Both the position numbers and the translations under genes were made by a program. From an uncultured Verrucomicrobiota bacterium (GTDB lineage: Bacteria; Verrucomicrobiota; Kiritimatiellia; RFP12; UBA1067), in the NCBI GenBank assembly GCA_947305775.1, contig CAMZEN010000016.1, positions 1 to 49,669 of the forward strand: 49,669 nucleotides of DNA. The letters run 5' to 3'. Under the pieces are notes generated by a model, which saw nothing but the letters and a program-made list of their open reading frames with translations, was not told where the DNA came from and did no database searches. Below, in pieces: positions 7,576 through 15,182 of the stretch (its first letter is position 1; every line of letters begins with the position of its first letter).

Positions 7576-8559
7576 ATGGAAGTCACAACAGCAAGAAACC
7601 CCGTAAGCCTTGACCCTAACCTACTCAAGGCCGGTTACAATGGCATCGACGACACGAAAGTCGCGGCAGAAGCCAAGCAGGCGGAGGCTGCACCGATACT
7701 GTTCGGTTCTAACGTGCTTGTCTCGTATGGCATAACGGACGTGGAGGCGCTTCTCGCCCAGATGAAGAACGAGAACACCGAAACCCGCATGTCGATGAAG
7801 CTCAAGACTCTGAGCTCCATCGCCCAGGGCCTAACCTCGCAGCAGCTGGCGGCTCTCGAAAAGTCGCTCGCGCTCTCCGACAGCGTGAAGTCGCTCGAGA
7901 AGGCGGTCAACGACCTCAAGCAGACGATTACGGACGACGAGGCCAAGCTAAAGATACTTCAGACGCAGACTGAATCTCTCGAGCGCCAGATCGAGAACCT
8001 TCGTGAGATCCAGGCGGATTACAACAAGAACATCGAGAAGCTCACGAAGGACAAGGCCGCCCTCGACGACAAGCTCGCGAAGCTCGAGGCTGAGGGCAAG
8101 GCCGAGAACGCCGAGGCGATAGCCGCGCTCAAGTCTGAGATTGCGGGCATCGAGAAGTCCATCGCCGCCAACGTCGACGGCAAGAACGCCGTCGAGAAGA
8201 AGATATCCGACGAGACCGCGTCGCTTAACTCCGCTCAGGCCAAGATCACCGAGCTCAACACGGCGATCGAAGGCGCCAAGGCGGAGATCACCGAAAAGAT
8301 GAATGCGATAGGCAGTCTGAACAACGAGATATCGGCTGTTCTCACTTCGGCGTCCATCGACAAGAACACGCTCAAGACGATCGTCGAGGAACTCGTGAAA
8401 GTCGTCCCCGAGAAGAAGGAGGACTCCGCGCACGAGCTCGAGAAGAAGGCGGAGAAGGCGGAGGCGACGGATGTCGTTCGCATCATCCGCGATGCGATGG
8501 ACGATATCGCGGTCGACATCCTCGACGAAGTCGCCCAGCGCCGCGAGCAGATGGTGTGA
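7576..8559 (+). CDS. Long coiled-coil protein in the translocator operon
   Basis: This 327-residue protein has a near-perfect Shine-Dalgarno (AAAGGAGGT, 8 bases before ATG). Residues 1-95 form a mixed N-terminal region, 95-265 a continuous coiled coil (repeated Leu/Ile at heptad spacing, for example SLERQIENLREIQADYNKNI), and 270-327 a short helical domain ending in DILDEVAQRREQMV. There is no signal peptide and no membrane segment. Position directly before the SycD-type chaperone suggests a type III substrate, such as a tip or translocator accessory protein, or a gatekeeper. The family is not recognised, so function is inference from the operon. Confidence 0.8.
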   Translation: MEVTTARNPVSLDPNLLKAGYNGIDDTKVAAEAKQAEAAPILFGSNVLVSYGITDVEALLAQMKNENTETRMSMKLKTLSSIAQGLTSQQLAALEKSLALSDSVKSLEKAVNDLKQTITDDEAKLKILQTQTESLERQIENLREIQADYNKNIEKLTKDKAALDDKLAKLEAEGKAENAEAIAALKSEIAGIEKSIAANVDGKNAVEKKISDETASLNSAQAKITELNTAIEGAKAEITEKMNAIGSLNNEISAVLTSASIDKNTLKTIVEELVKVVPEKKEDSAHELEKKAEKAEATDVVRIIRDAMDDIAVDILDEVAQRREQMV

Positions 8560-8611
8560 CCAGAATCTTAAAAACTAAAACACAAACAATATAAAACACA
8601 GGAGAACGAAA

Positions 8612-9148
8612 ATGGCAGAAGTAAATGAGGCTCAGGTTAAGGAAATGGCGGCCGAGGCGATAAAGGGATTCTTTGCAGGCGAGCCGCTTAAGATGATCAA
8701 GGGCATAAGCGACGAAGAGCTTAACGCTGTGTATTCCCTTGCATATACCTACTATATGACAGGCAAGTACGACGAAGCGCTGAAGCTCTTCAAGTTCCTT
8801 GTCCTCTTCGACCACATGAGCCAGAAGTACTGGACTGGTCTCGGATCGGTCTACCAGGTGCAGAAGCGCTGGGACGATGCGATTGCCGCGTACGCTCAGG
8901 CCATGGTTCTCGACGTTTCTCGTCCGAAGCCGATCTACTACGCCGCGCTATGCTACTTCGCCAAGGGCGAAAAGCTTCATGCGGCGAGCTCGATCGTCTC
9001 GTTCGATCTCGTCTGCAAGGGCAATGACCCTGAGACGGTCAAGTTCCGCGCAAAGGTCGATGCTCTCAGGGCGGCAATCGGTCCCGAGGCCTTCGAAGAG
9101 CTGAAGAGGATCGACAAGGAAGAGGACGCTAAAGAAAAAGTTTCGTAA
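8612..9148 (+). CDS. Type III secretion translocator chaperone, SycD/LcrH/SicA family
   Basis: Class II type III chaperones hold the two hydrophobic translocators soluble in the cytoplasm before export. The 178 residues follow the family closely: an N-terminal helix EMAAEAIKGFFAGEPLKMIKG, then three TPR units starting at ELNAVYSLAYTYYMTGKYDE, KYWTGLGSVYQVQKRWDDAI and KPIYYAALCYFAKGEKLHAA. The line-up with SicA/SycD (GxxLxxxxGIxxxxxxxxYxxAYxxYxxGxxxEAxxxFxFL) is clear. ACAGGAG is its ribosome binding site. It lies directly upstream of the two genes that look like its clients, the same order as sicA-sipBC and lcrH-yopBD. This is the gene that identifies the operon. Confidence 0.9.
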   Translation: MAEVNEAQVKEMAAEAIKGFFAGEPLKMIKGISDEELNAVYSLAYTYYMTGKYDEALKLFKFLVLFDHMSQKYWTGLGSVYQVQKRWDDAIAAYAQAMVLDVSRPKPIYYAALCYFAKGEKLHAASSIVSFDLVCKGNDPETVKFRAKVDALRAAIGPEAFEELKRIDKEEDAKEKVS

Positions 9149-9203
9149 CAGGTGTAACCTTTCTTCGGTTCGCGTGTATACAGGGCAGAAAGGAACTAAA
9201 ACC

Positions 9204-10325
9204 ATGTCATTCGCAGTAAACAACAACACGCCGGTTCGGCAGAACATCAATACACCCGCCGTTGGAGGCGGAACTCCGCAGGTGGATGCTGAGAAGATCA
9301 TGCAGGAGGCGACTTCCATAATGGAAGGTGTCGGTCTCTTCGTGGCTGAGATGAATCTCAATGGTGTCGAGACCAAGTCTTTTGTCAACACAGGCAAGAA
9401 GGTCGACATCGACGAAGTCCCGGAGCTTGATTCGGAATCCGTAGAGAACATGCTCACGATTCTCGAAGACCTCGAAAAGCTGATCGCCGAGCTCAAGTCG
9501 GACTCCGCCGAGGAGCAGATACAGCTCGCCAAGGAGCGCATCGCGAACCTTCGCGACAAGCTCAAGCAGCAGCAAACCGAGCGTCTTGGCAAGATCGACG
9601 AGTCGATGAAGCAGATCGACGAGGCGACCGACGCCCAGAAGAGCCAGAAGAAGATGGGCATATTCTCCTGCGTGGTGGCGGTCCTATCGGCGATCATCGC
9701 TGTCGCCGCGGTAGCGGCCGCGCTCTTCACGGGCGGTGCCTCCATCGCCGTCGCCGTCGCGGTGATCGGCTGCATCGGCGCCCTCTGCAACGTAGGGAGC
9801 GCGGCTGTCACGATATACCAGACCGCCAACCAGGAAGAGCTCCAGCAGCAGGTGAAGGACAAGGCGGCGGAGTACCGCGAACAGGGCATGTCCTCCTCCG
9901 AGGCTTGGAAAAAGGCGTCCAGCGACGTGAACGACAAGTTCATGATCGCCAGCATAGCGCTTTCAATCGGCGGTCTTGTCGGCGGTCTCGTGATGGGCGG
10001 CGCGAACTCGGTCTCCAACGTTGCGCAGATCATCGCTATAGTCCAGGCCGGAATGTCTGCGGTTTCGATGGCCGGTTCGATCGCCAACGCGGTCATATCG
10101 GACGACGCAAGCGACAAGAGCTACGATTCGCAGGCCACCCAGGCGGAGCTTCAGCAGCTTGAGGCTCTGCTCGAGAAGCTCAAGAAGGCTCTTGACGAAG
10201 ACAGCGAAGAGCTGCAGAAGCTCCTTCAGGCGCTTCAGGAGTCGTTGGCGCAGCTGGCGCAGCTCATGCAGAGTTCGGTTAGCACGACTGACGAGATCGC
10301 TCAGCAGACGGGGGCGACCGCCTGA
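9204..10325 (+). CDS. Type III secretion pore-forming translocator, YopB/SipB/IpaB (SctE) type
   Basis: This major translocator would be exported through the needle and insert into the host membrane to form the pore. It has 373 residues. The N-terminal ~150 are hydrophilic with a coiled coil (LAKERIANLRDKLKQQQTER). A long hydrophobic stretch at ~151-205 contains FTGGASIAVAVA at residue 175, matching the conserved FTGGASL-type motif of SipB/IpaB. A second hydrophobic segment lies at ~245-300, then a coiled-coil tail. Two hydrophobic helices between coiled coils is the SctE layout. No signal peptide, as expected for type III export. I start at ATG 9204 (AAAGGA upstream) rather than GTG 9174. 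It is shorter than SipB (593), nearer YopB (401). Confidence 0.85.
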   Translation: MSFAVNNNTPVRQNINTPAVGGGTPQVDAEKIMQEATSIMEGVGLFVAEMNLNGVETKSFVNTGKKVDIDEVPELDSESVENMLTILEDLEKLIAELKSDSAEEQIQLAKERIANLRDKLKQQQTERLGKIDESMKQIDEATDAQKSQKKMGIFSCVVAVLSAIIAVAAVAAALFTGGASIAVAVAVIGCIGALCNVGSAAVTIYQTANQEELQQQVKDKAAEYREQGMSSSEAWKKASSDVNDKFMIASIALSIGGLVGGLVMGGANSVSNVAQIIAIVQAGMSAVSMAGSIANAVISDDASDKSYDSQATQAELQQLEALLEKLKKALDEDSEELQKLLQALQESLAQLAQLMQSSVSTTDEIAQQTGATA

Positions 10326-10377
10326 CGGCGCCCCTTGGTAGACAGTCAAAAACCTAAAACCAGAAAGGAATCTTACC

Positions 10378-12006
10378 ATGCAGGTAAACCCACAGACCAA
10401 GATCAACATGCAGGCCGTCATAGATGCCCTCAAGGATATCTCGGGCGACAGCCTCGCCACCGGCAACGTCAAGGACGTGCAGGTCGCCACGACAGCCGAC
10501 GGGCTTACGATCTCGTTCAACGCCATGGTCGACGGCGAACTGAAGCCGATAGTGCTGGCGCTGACCCCTGAGCTCGATGCGCCTGAAGGCGCGTCCGACC
10601 AGTTCGCCATCGAAACGCTCATCTCCAAGCTGGACGAGCTCCAGGTGGATGACATGACGCAGGAAGAGGCTGCGAACTTCATGAAGGAGGTGATCGACAA
10701 GCTTGTCGAGAAGATTCAGGCGAACGGCGGGCTTACCACCACCGAGATCCCCTCCTCGAAAGGCAGCGGAAGCGCCACGCTCTTCAACCTCCTTGAAGTG
10801 CTTACGCTTCTTGTCCAGGTCGGCCAGGAGATGAAGAACGCCGCAAAGGCCGTCAAGGCCGCCGACAACGAGGCTCAGGCGCAGACCTACGAGCGCGCTG
10901 CAGATCTCACGATGGCGATGGCGGAAGCTGCGAAGTCCCAGAACTCGAGGAACCTGGCGATATCCATCACGATGATGGTGGTGTCCGCCGCGGTCTCGGT
11001 CGGTGCGGCCTGCTACGGCGCGGCCAAGGCTGCCATGCCGGCGACAAAGGCTGCGGAGTCGCAGGCGAAAATGGCTAATGCGGTCCAGAACTCCAACACC
11101 AACGTGGAAAACTTCACGACCACATTGACCACGAAGACGGGCGTTTCGGCCGGAAATGCCATCGGCGAACAGCGTGTGGGCGAGATAAGGTCGGATTTCC
11201 AGCAGAACGCCGAGATCAACGCCGCGCGCGCCGAGGTTGCTGCCGCCAAGATTGCCGTTAACGAAGCGTCCACTAATGTCGCTAACAGGCAGGAGACGGT
11301 CAATAACCTTGAAACAGTGATCGCGGCGAACCAGGAGCTTGCGCAGCAGATGCCGCCGGGAGAGGCTCGCACGGAGCTGGAGAACCAGATTGCACAAAGG
11401 CAGACGCAGCTTGATACTGCTCGGACGGATCTGGCCAATGCCAAGACCACGCTGGACCAGGCAAACACCAGGCTAGATAGAGCCAGAAGCGGGTTCCAGG
11501 ATGCTGTGCAGAACGTGATGGACAAGTACGCTACGTCCTACACCGGCGCCAAGAAGGCAGACCAGTCCGCGAAGCTCAACGAGATGCAGGTCGCAAACGA
11601 ATTCGGCATGAAGATGCTCAAGTGCGACAAGATAGGCGGTACGAACGAGACGATCATGACTGACGTCGGCTTCGGAAAGGTTGTCACGCAGAGCGATGCT
11701 TCGTTCAGGACCGCCATGAGGGGCGAGAGCCACTGGAAGCTGCAGGCCGCGGTGCAGATCGGTCAGCTCGGCGGACAGGTAAGCACTGCCCTCAGCCAGC
11801 ACTGGCAGTCGCAAGTGAACTTCGAGGCCCAGGGCAAGCAGGCCGATGCGCAGAAGTCTCAGGCCGAAGGAACCCGCAAGCAGAACGATTACGAGGAAGA
11901 CAAGAAGCTCGAAGATTCTGCCGATCAGGTCATCCAAGCCGCCAATCAGACCATGCTCAAGGCCTTTGACAGCGAGCACCAGACGACCAGGGAGATCTTC
12001 AGCTGA
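10378..12006 (+). CDS. Type III secretion minor translocator, YopD/SipC/IpaC (SctB) type
   Basis: This 542-residue protein has one clear membrane segment (~192-214, AISITMMVVSAAVSVGAACY), flanked by an N-terminal soluble region and a long C-terminal coiled coil (~280-375, ending ANTRLDRARSGFQDAVQNVM) plus a Gln/Lys-rich tail. A single-pass hydrophobic partner following an SctE gene is the standard arrangement, and this fills the SctB position. It is longer than YopD (306) or SipC (409), mostly through the coiled-coil extension. AGAAAGGAA precedes the ATG. Assignment rests on architecture and gene order; sequence identity to known SctB proteins is not evident by eye. An alternative is a second pore former or a secreted effector. 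Confidence 0.72.
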   Translation: MQVNPQTKINMQAVIDALKDISGDSLATGNVKDVQVATTADGLTISFNAMVDGELKPIVLALTPELDAPEGASDQFAIETLISKLDELQVDDMTQEEAANFMKEVIDKLVEKIQANGGLTTTEIPSSKGSGSATLFNLLEVLTLLVQVGQEMKNAAKAVKAADNEAQAQTYERAADLTMAMAEAAKSQNSRNLAISITMMVVSAAVSVGAACYGAAKAAMPATKAAESQAKMANAVQNSNTNVENFTTTLTTKTGVSAGNAIGEQRVGEIRSDFQQNAEINAARAEVAAAKIAVNEASTNVANRQETVNNLETVIAANQELAQQMPPGEARTELENQIAQRQTQLDTARTDLANAKTTLDQANTRLDRARSGFQDAVQNVMDKYATSYTGAKKADQSAKLNEMQVANEFGMKMLKCDKIGGTNETIMTDVGFGKVVTQSDASFRTAMRGESHWKLQAAVQIGQLGGQVSTALSQHWQSQVNFEAQGKQADAQKSQAEGTRKQNDYEEDKKLEDSADQVIQAANQTMLKAFDSEHQTTREIFS

Positions 12007-12031
12007 CTAACCTGAAAGGTAAGGAGGCCTG

Positions 12032-12595
12032 ATGGCACTTGTAGAAGCAAAGAAAATCGAAGGAGTGTCCGTTTACGGTGTACAGATGGTATCTTACACC
12101 GTAGCGGGCGTTGCCGGACAGGACTACACGCAGGCCCTGACGGCTGCGTGCTTCAAGGAGTCTCTTGCTGTCGATGCGGAGCTGCAGCTTGCCGCGTCGA
12201 TGGTCAGGCTCCGGCAGACGAAGCTTCAGGAACTTGGGAACGTGATGTCGATCCTCACATATGCTAAGGGTACGATGCCTGTCAAGGAGCCGTACCAGAC
12301 CGACTTGAGCGAACCTATCGACGCACTGCCTGAAGTTTCGGATGTCGCGCTCAAGTACTTCATCAGGATTCCGCTTGCCGGCGACGGCGGCAACAGGATA
12401 CAGAGACGCAACTGCGAAGTGGCGATCTCGTCCGTCAAGCACGCCATCGACATGGAGTCGAATTCGATGCAGCAGGATACAGTCACGCTGCAGAACCTCA
12501 TAGGCAAGCGCGACTCGACATATCAGACGGCGTCCAGCATAACCAAGAAGTCGCTGAACGCTTCGGCGTCGTCGATCAAGAACATGAGGGGCTGA
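12032..12595 (+). CDS. Small secreted-type protein, EspA-like paralogue 1
   Basis: This 187-residue protein follows the minor translocator after 25 bases, with AAGGAGG upstream. Its layout is an N-terminal variable region, a helix rich in heptads (RLRQTKLQELGNVMSILTYA, about 59-78), a non-helical middle, and a C-terminal coiled coil (QQDTVTLQNLIGKRDSTYQT to the end). That is the helix-insert-helix plan of EspA/SseB filament proteins and of needle-tip proteins. It is paralogous to the next gene. There is no signal peptide or membrane segment. The role as filament or tip protein is inferred from plan and position. Confidence 0.7.
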   Translation: MALVEAKKIEGVSVYGVQMVSYTVAGVAGQDYTQALTAACFKESLAVDAELQLAASMVRLRQTKLQELGNVMSILTYAKGTMPVKEPYQTDLSEPIDALPEVSDVALKYFIRIPLAGDGGNRIQRRNCEVAISSVKHAIDMESNSMQQDTVTLQNLIGKRDSTYQTASSITKKSLNASASSIKNMRG

Positions 12596-12617
12596 CAAAA
12601 GGGAAAGGGGAGAATAA

Positions 12618-13211
12618 ATGGCTCTATACGATATTACGCCGCAGAAGGTGAACCTGAGCTTCAACTGGGGGCTCTCGGCATGCGAATACAAGTACGAGGA
12701 TCTGGACAGGAGCGGAGTGGTTCGGTCCGGCATTGTGGACTTTCAGGACCTTATGGTCAAGGTCGGTTCGCGCCGTGCAACGGTTGTCGAGAGCGAAATC
12801 ACGCCAATGACCATCCGCATGCGCAGTCGCAACGCATACCTCAGCGAACTTGGCGAAATCTTGGCCGTTCTCACCAAGGCGCAGGCGAACTTCACGGGTG
12901 ATGACAGCGGTTCGAAGGTTGCGTACCTCGACATCAACGAGACGCAGTACAATCTGCTTCGTACGCTCACGCCGGTTCAGCAAGGCGACATGGTGACGAA
13001 GATCGGTAGCGTCTACCAGACCACCAAGTCCAAGCTCGAAGGTCTCGTGCAGGCCGTAAAGGCCGAGATGGACGCGGAGAACAACGACTCCCAGACCGAC
13101 ATGACGCGTCTGCAGTCCCTTGTCGACCGCCGCGACGACTCCTACTCGACGGCCACCAACATCATGTCCGCCATAAGTGATACGCGCGCCAACCTTATAC
13201 AGAACCTATAG
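12618..13211 (+). CDS. Small secreted-type protein, EspA-like paralogue 2
   Basis: This 197-residue protein shares two blocks with its upstream neighbour. RMRSRNAYLSELGEILAVLT parallels RLRQTKLQELGNVMSILTYA, and DMTRLQSLVDRRDDSYSTAT parallels DTVTLQNLIGKRDSTYQTAS, at the same relative positions. The N-terminal ~50 residues differ (FNWGLSACEYKYEDLDRSGV) and look like a small beta region. The ribosome binding site is AAAGGGGAG. It closes the operon; secY has its own promoter immediately after. A pair of related filament/tip subunits would allow a mixed or two-part filament, which is inference. Confidence 0.7.
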   Translation: MALYDITPQKVNLSFNWGLSACEYKYEDLDRSGVVRSGIVDFQDLMVKVGSRRATVVESEITPMTIRMRSRNAYLSELGEILAVLTKAQANFTGDDSGSKVAYLDINETQYNLLRTLTPVQQGDMVTKIGSVYQTTKSKLEGLVQAVKAEMDAENNDSQTDMTRLQSLVDRRDDSYSTATNIMSAISDTRANLIQNL

Positions 13212-13214
13212 CAC

Positions 13215-13244
13215 TTGAAAGCGGCAGGGGGTTTTTGGTATACT
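13215..13244 (+). promoter_or_regulatory. secY promoter
   Basis: TTGAAA (13215-13220), 18-bp spacer, TGG-TATACT with the -10 at 13239-13244. It starts only four bases after the last translocator-operon gene ends, so secY can be expressed independently of it. Confidence 0.7.
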
Positions 13245-13277
13245 ACACCAAAAATTTCCATAAAGGAGAATGCAGAA

Positions 13278-14675
13278 ATGTCGATGATGAAAGGTTTTTC
13301 TAACGCATTCCGTATCCCGGAACTGCGCAAGAAAATTTTGATTACGCTCGGACTGGTGTTCGTGTGCCGTCTGGTGTCGCAGATCCCAACGCCTGGCGTG
13401 GATTGGCGTGCGTTGCAGCAGGTCATTGAAACGGCGCGTCAGTCGTCCAGCGGCGGCGGTCTTCTCGATTGGTTCGACGTGTTCACCGGCGGTGCGCTCG
13501 GTCAGTGCGCGATCGGCTTCCTTTCGATCTGGCCGTACATCTCGGCGCAGATCGTGATTCAGCTTTTGAGTTCGGTGATTCCATCGCTTGAGAAGCTCAA
13601 GAAGGAAGGCGAGTCCGGCCGTCAGCAGCTGGCCCAGATAACCCGTTGGCTTACGATTGTCCTCTGCGTTGTCCAGTCGTGGGGCATAGCTACGATGCTC
13701 AGCCACCCAGGTGCCCTTGGTCAGGCGTTCGCCGGCGTGGAGATCGTGGTCAATCCAGGCTTGGGCTTCCACCTTATGACGGTCATAGGCATGACTTCCG
13801 CCTCGCTCTTTGTGATGTGGCTCGCCGATCAGATCACGACCTTCGGCATCGGCAACGGTGCTTCGCTGATCATCATGATCAACATTACTTCGCGTCTTCC
13901 TCAGGCGCTCATCAGCGCATGGGAGCGCTATTTCGGTCTCGCCGGCGTTCAGGCCTCGGCCCCGATCGCAGAGCTTCCGATACTCGTCATATTCTTCCTC
14001 CTCGTGGTGATGGGTACCGTCATGCTGACCCAGGGCGTCAGGAAGGTGCCGATCCACTCCACCCGCCGTTCTGTCGGCGGCGGCAACACCTACGGCATGC
14101 AGCAGACGTTCATGCCGCTGCGCGTCAACTACACCGGTGTCATGCCGATCATCTTCGCCCAGCCGCTCATACAGATTCCTTCCGCCATGCTCATGAAGGT
14201 CTCCGATGCGACTTCGGCCGGCTTCAGCGGTAAGCTCTACCGCTTCGCGGAGGCGCTTGCCAACCCCACGGCGCTCCACATGGTCGTCTACGCGGTGCTC
14301 ATCATGTTCTTCGCGTTCTTCTGGGTTGCCACCCAGTTCAACGCCATCGACATATCCGAGAACCTGAAGAAGGATGGCTCTTACGTGCCGGGCATACGCC
14401 CTGGCCGCGCGACGGCGGAGTATCTTGACGACGTGATGACCAAGATCACGCTCATCGGCGGAACCGGCCTTCTTTTGGTGGCCCTCGTGCCCATGCTGCT
14501 CATGGGCTGGATTCAGGTGCCGTGGGCGATCGCCTCGTTCTTTGGCGGCACTTCGCTGCTCATCATCGTCGGCGTTGCGCTCGATACGCTCCGCATAATG
14601 GAGTCGCATCTTCTTGTGCGCAAGTACGACGGCTTCCTCTCGCACGGGTCGCTTCGCGGCCGTGGCGGAATGTAA
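13278..14675 (+). CDS. secY: Preprotein translocase subunit SecY
   Basis: SecY forms the protein-conducting channel in the inner membrane with SecE/SecG. ATG 13278 is the start: AAAGGAGA lies 8 bases upstream, and the product begins MSMMKGFSNAFRIPELRKKI as SecY should. The earlier in-frame codon at 13215 is inside the promoter. The 465 residues contain ten hydrophobic segments, the plug region after TPGVDW, the GIGNGASLIIMINI motif and the cytosolic loop RKVPIHSTRRSVGG. It is not in the usual ribosomal-protein operon; its neighbours are type III translocators and a secretin gene. Confidence 0.95.
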   Translation: MSMMKGFSNAFRIPELRKKILITLGLVFVCRLVSQIPTPGVDWRALQQVIETARQSSSGGGLLDWFDVFTGGALGQCAIGFLSIWPYISAQIVIQLLSSVIPSLEKLKKEGESGRQQLAQITRWLTIVLCVVQSWGIATMLSHPGALGQAFAGVEIVVNPGLGFHLMTVIGMTSASLFVMWLADQITTFGIGNGASLIIMINITSRLPQALISAWERYFGLAGVQASAPIAELPILVIFFLLVVMGTVMLTQGVRKVPIHSTRRSVGGGNTYGMQQTFMPLRVNYTGVMPIIFAQPLIQIPSAMLMKVSDATSAGFSGKLYRFAEALANPTALHMVVYAVLIMFFAFFWVATQFNAIDISENLKKDGSYVPGIRPGRATAEYLDDVMTKITLIGGTGLLLVALVPMLLMGWIQVPWAIASFFGGTSLLIIVGVALDTLRIMESHLLVRKYDGFLSHGSLRGRGGM

Positions 14676-14678
14676 GCG

Positions 14679-15179
14679 GTGCTGCGGAAGATTCTTTCGC
14701 ACGACGCGGGCCCGTTTTGGCAGTTTGCCAAGTACGGGCTCGTTGGCGTTATGGCGACATTCGTGCAGACGGCTGTCTTCTACGTCCTCGCATCGACATG
14801 TCTCAAGTGCCTTGGGCAGGACGACTGGGCCGTAAGGCTTCTTGGCCTGCCTGCCGCCTCCTTCACGGGCGAAGAGCCGTGGCATGCTTCGCGCGGAGCC
14901 ATAGCGTCGGCCGCGACATCGGTCGGCTTTGTGATAGCGAACGTCTTCTGCTGGCTGATGAACCGTGCGTTCGTGTTCAGGCCGGGCAAGTTCAGGTGGT
15001 ATGTCGAGTTCGGCATGTTCTTCGGCGCGGCGTCGTTCGCCACTTTGATTGCGCTCGGCATAATGAAGCTTCTCATAGACCGCTTTGGAATGATGACGAC
15101 GCTTGCCGTCGCCGTGGAGATAGTCGTTTCGTTTCTGGTCAATTTCTTTTTGCGTAAATTCTTTATTTTCAAGGATTGA
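14679..15179 (+). CDS. GtrA-like membrane protein
   Basis: This 166-residue protein has four hydrophobic segments and the GtrA/DPMS family features: FAKYGLVGVMATFVQTAVFY in the first helix, NVFCWLMNRAFVF after the second, and NFFLRKFFIFK at the C-terminus. Family members are thought to flip lipid-linked sugars across the inner membrane for surface polysaccharide modification. An insertion of about 30 residues (LKCLGQDDWAV...PWHASRG) lies between helices 1 and 2. The start is GTG, three bases after the secY stop, so it is probably cotranscribed and coupled. No glycosyltransferase partner is adjacent. Confidence 0.85.
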   Translation: MLRKILSHDAGPFWQFAKYGLVGVMATFVQTAVFYVLASTCLKCLGQDDWAVRLLGLPAASFTGEEPWHASRGAIASAATSVGFVIANVFCWLMNRAFVFRPGKFRWYVEFGMFFGAASFATLIALGIMKLLIDRFGMMTTLAVAVEIVVSFLVNFFLRKFFIFKD

Positions 15180-15182
15180 ACC

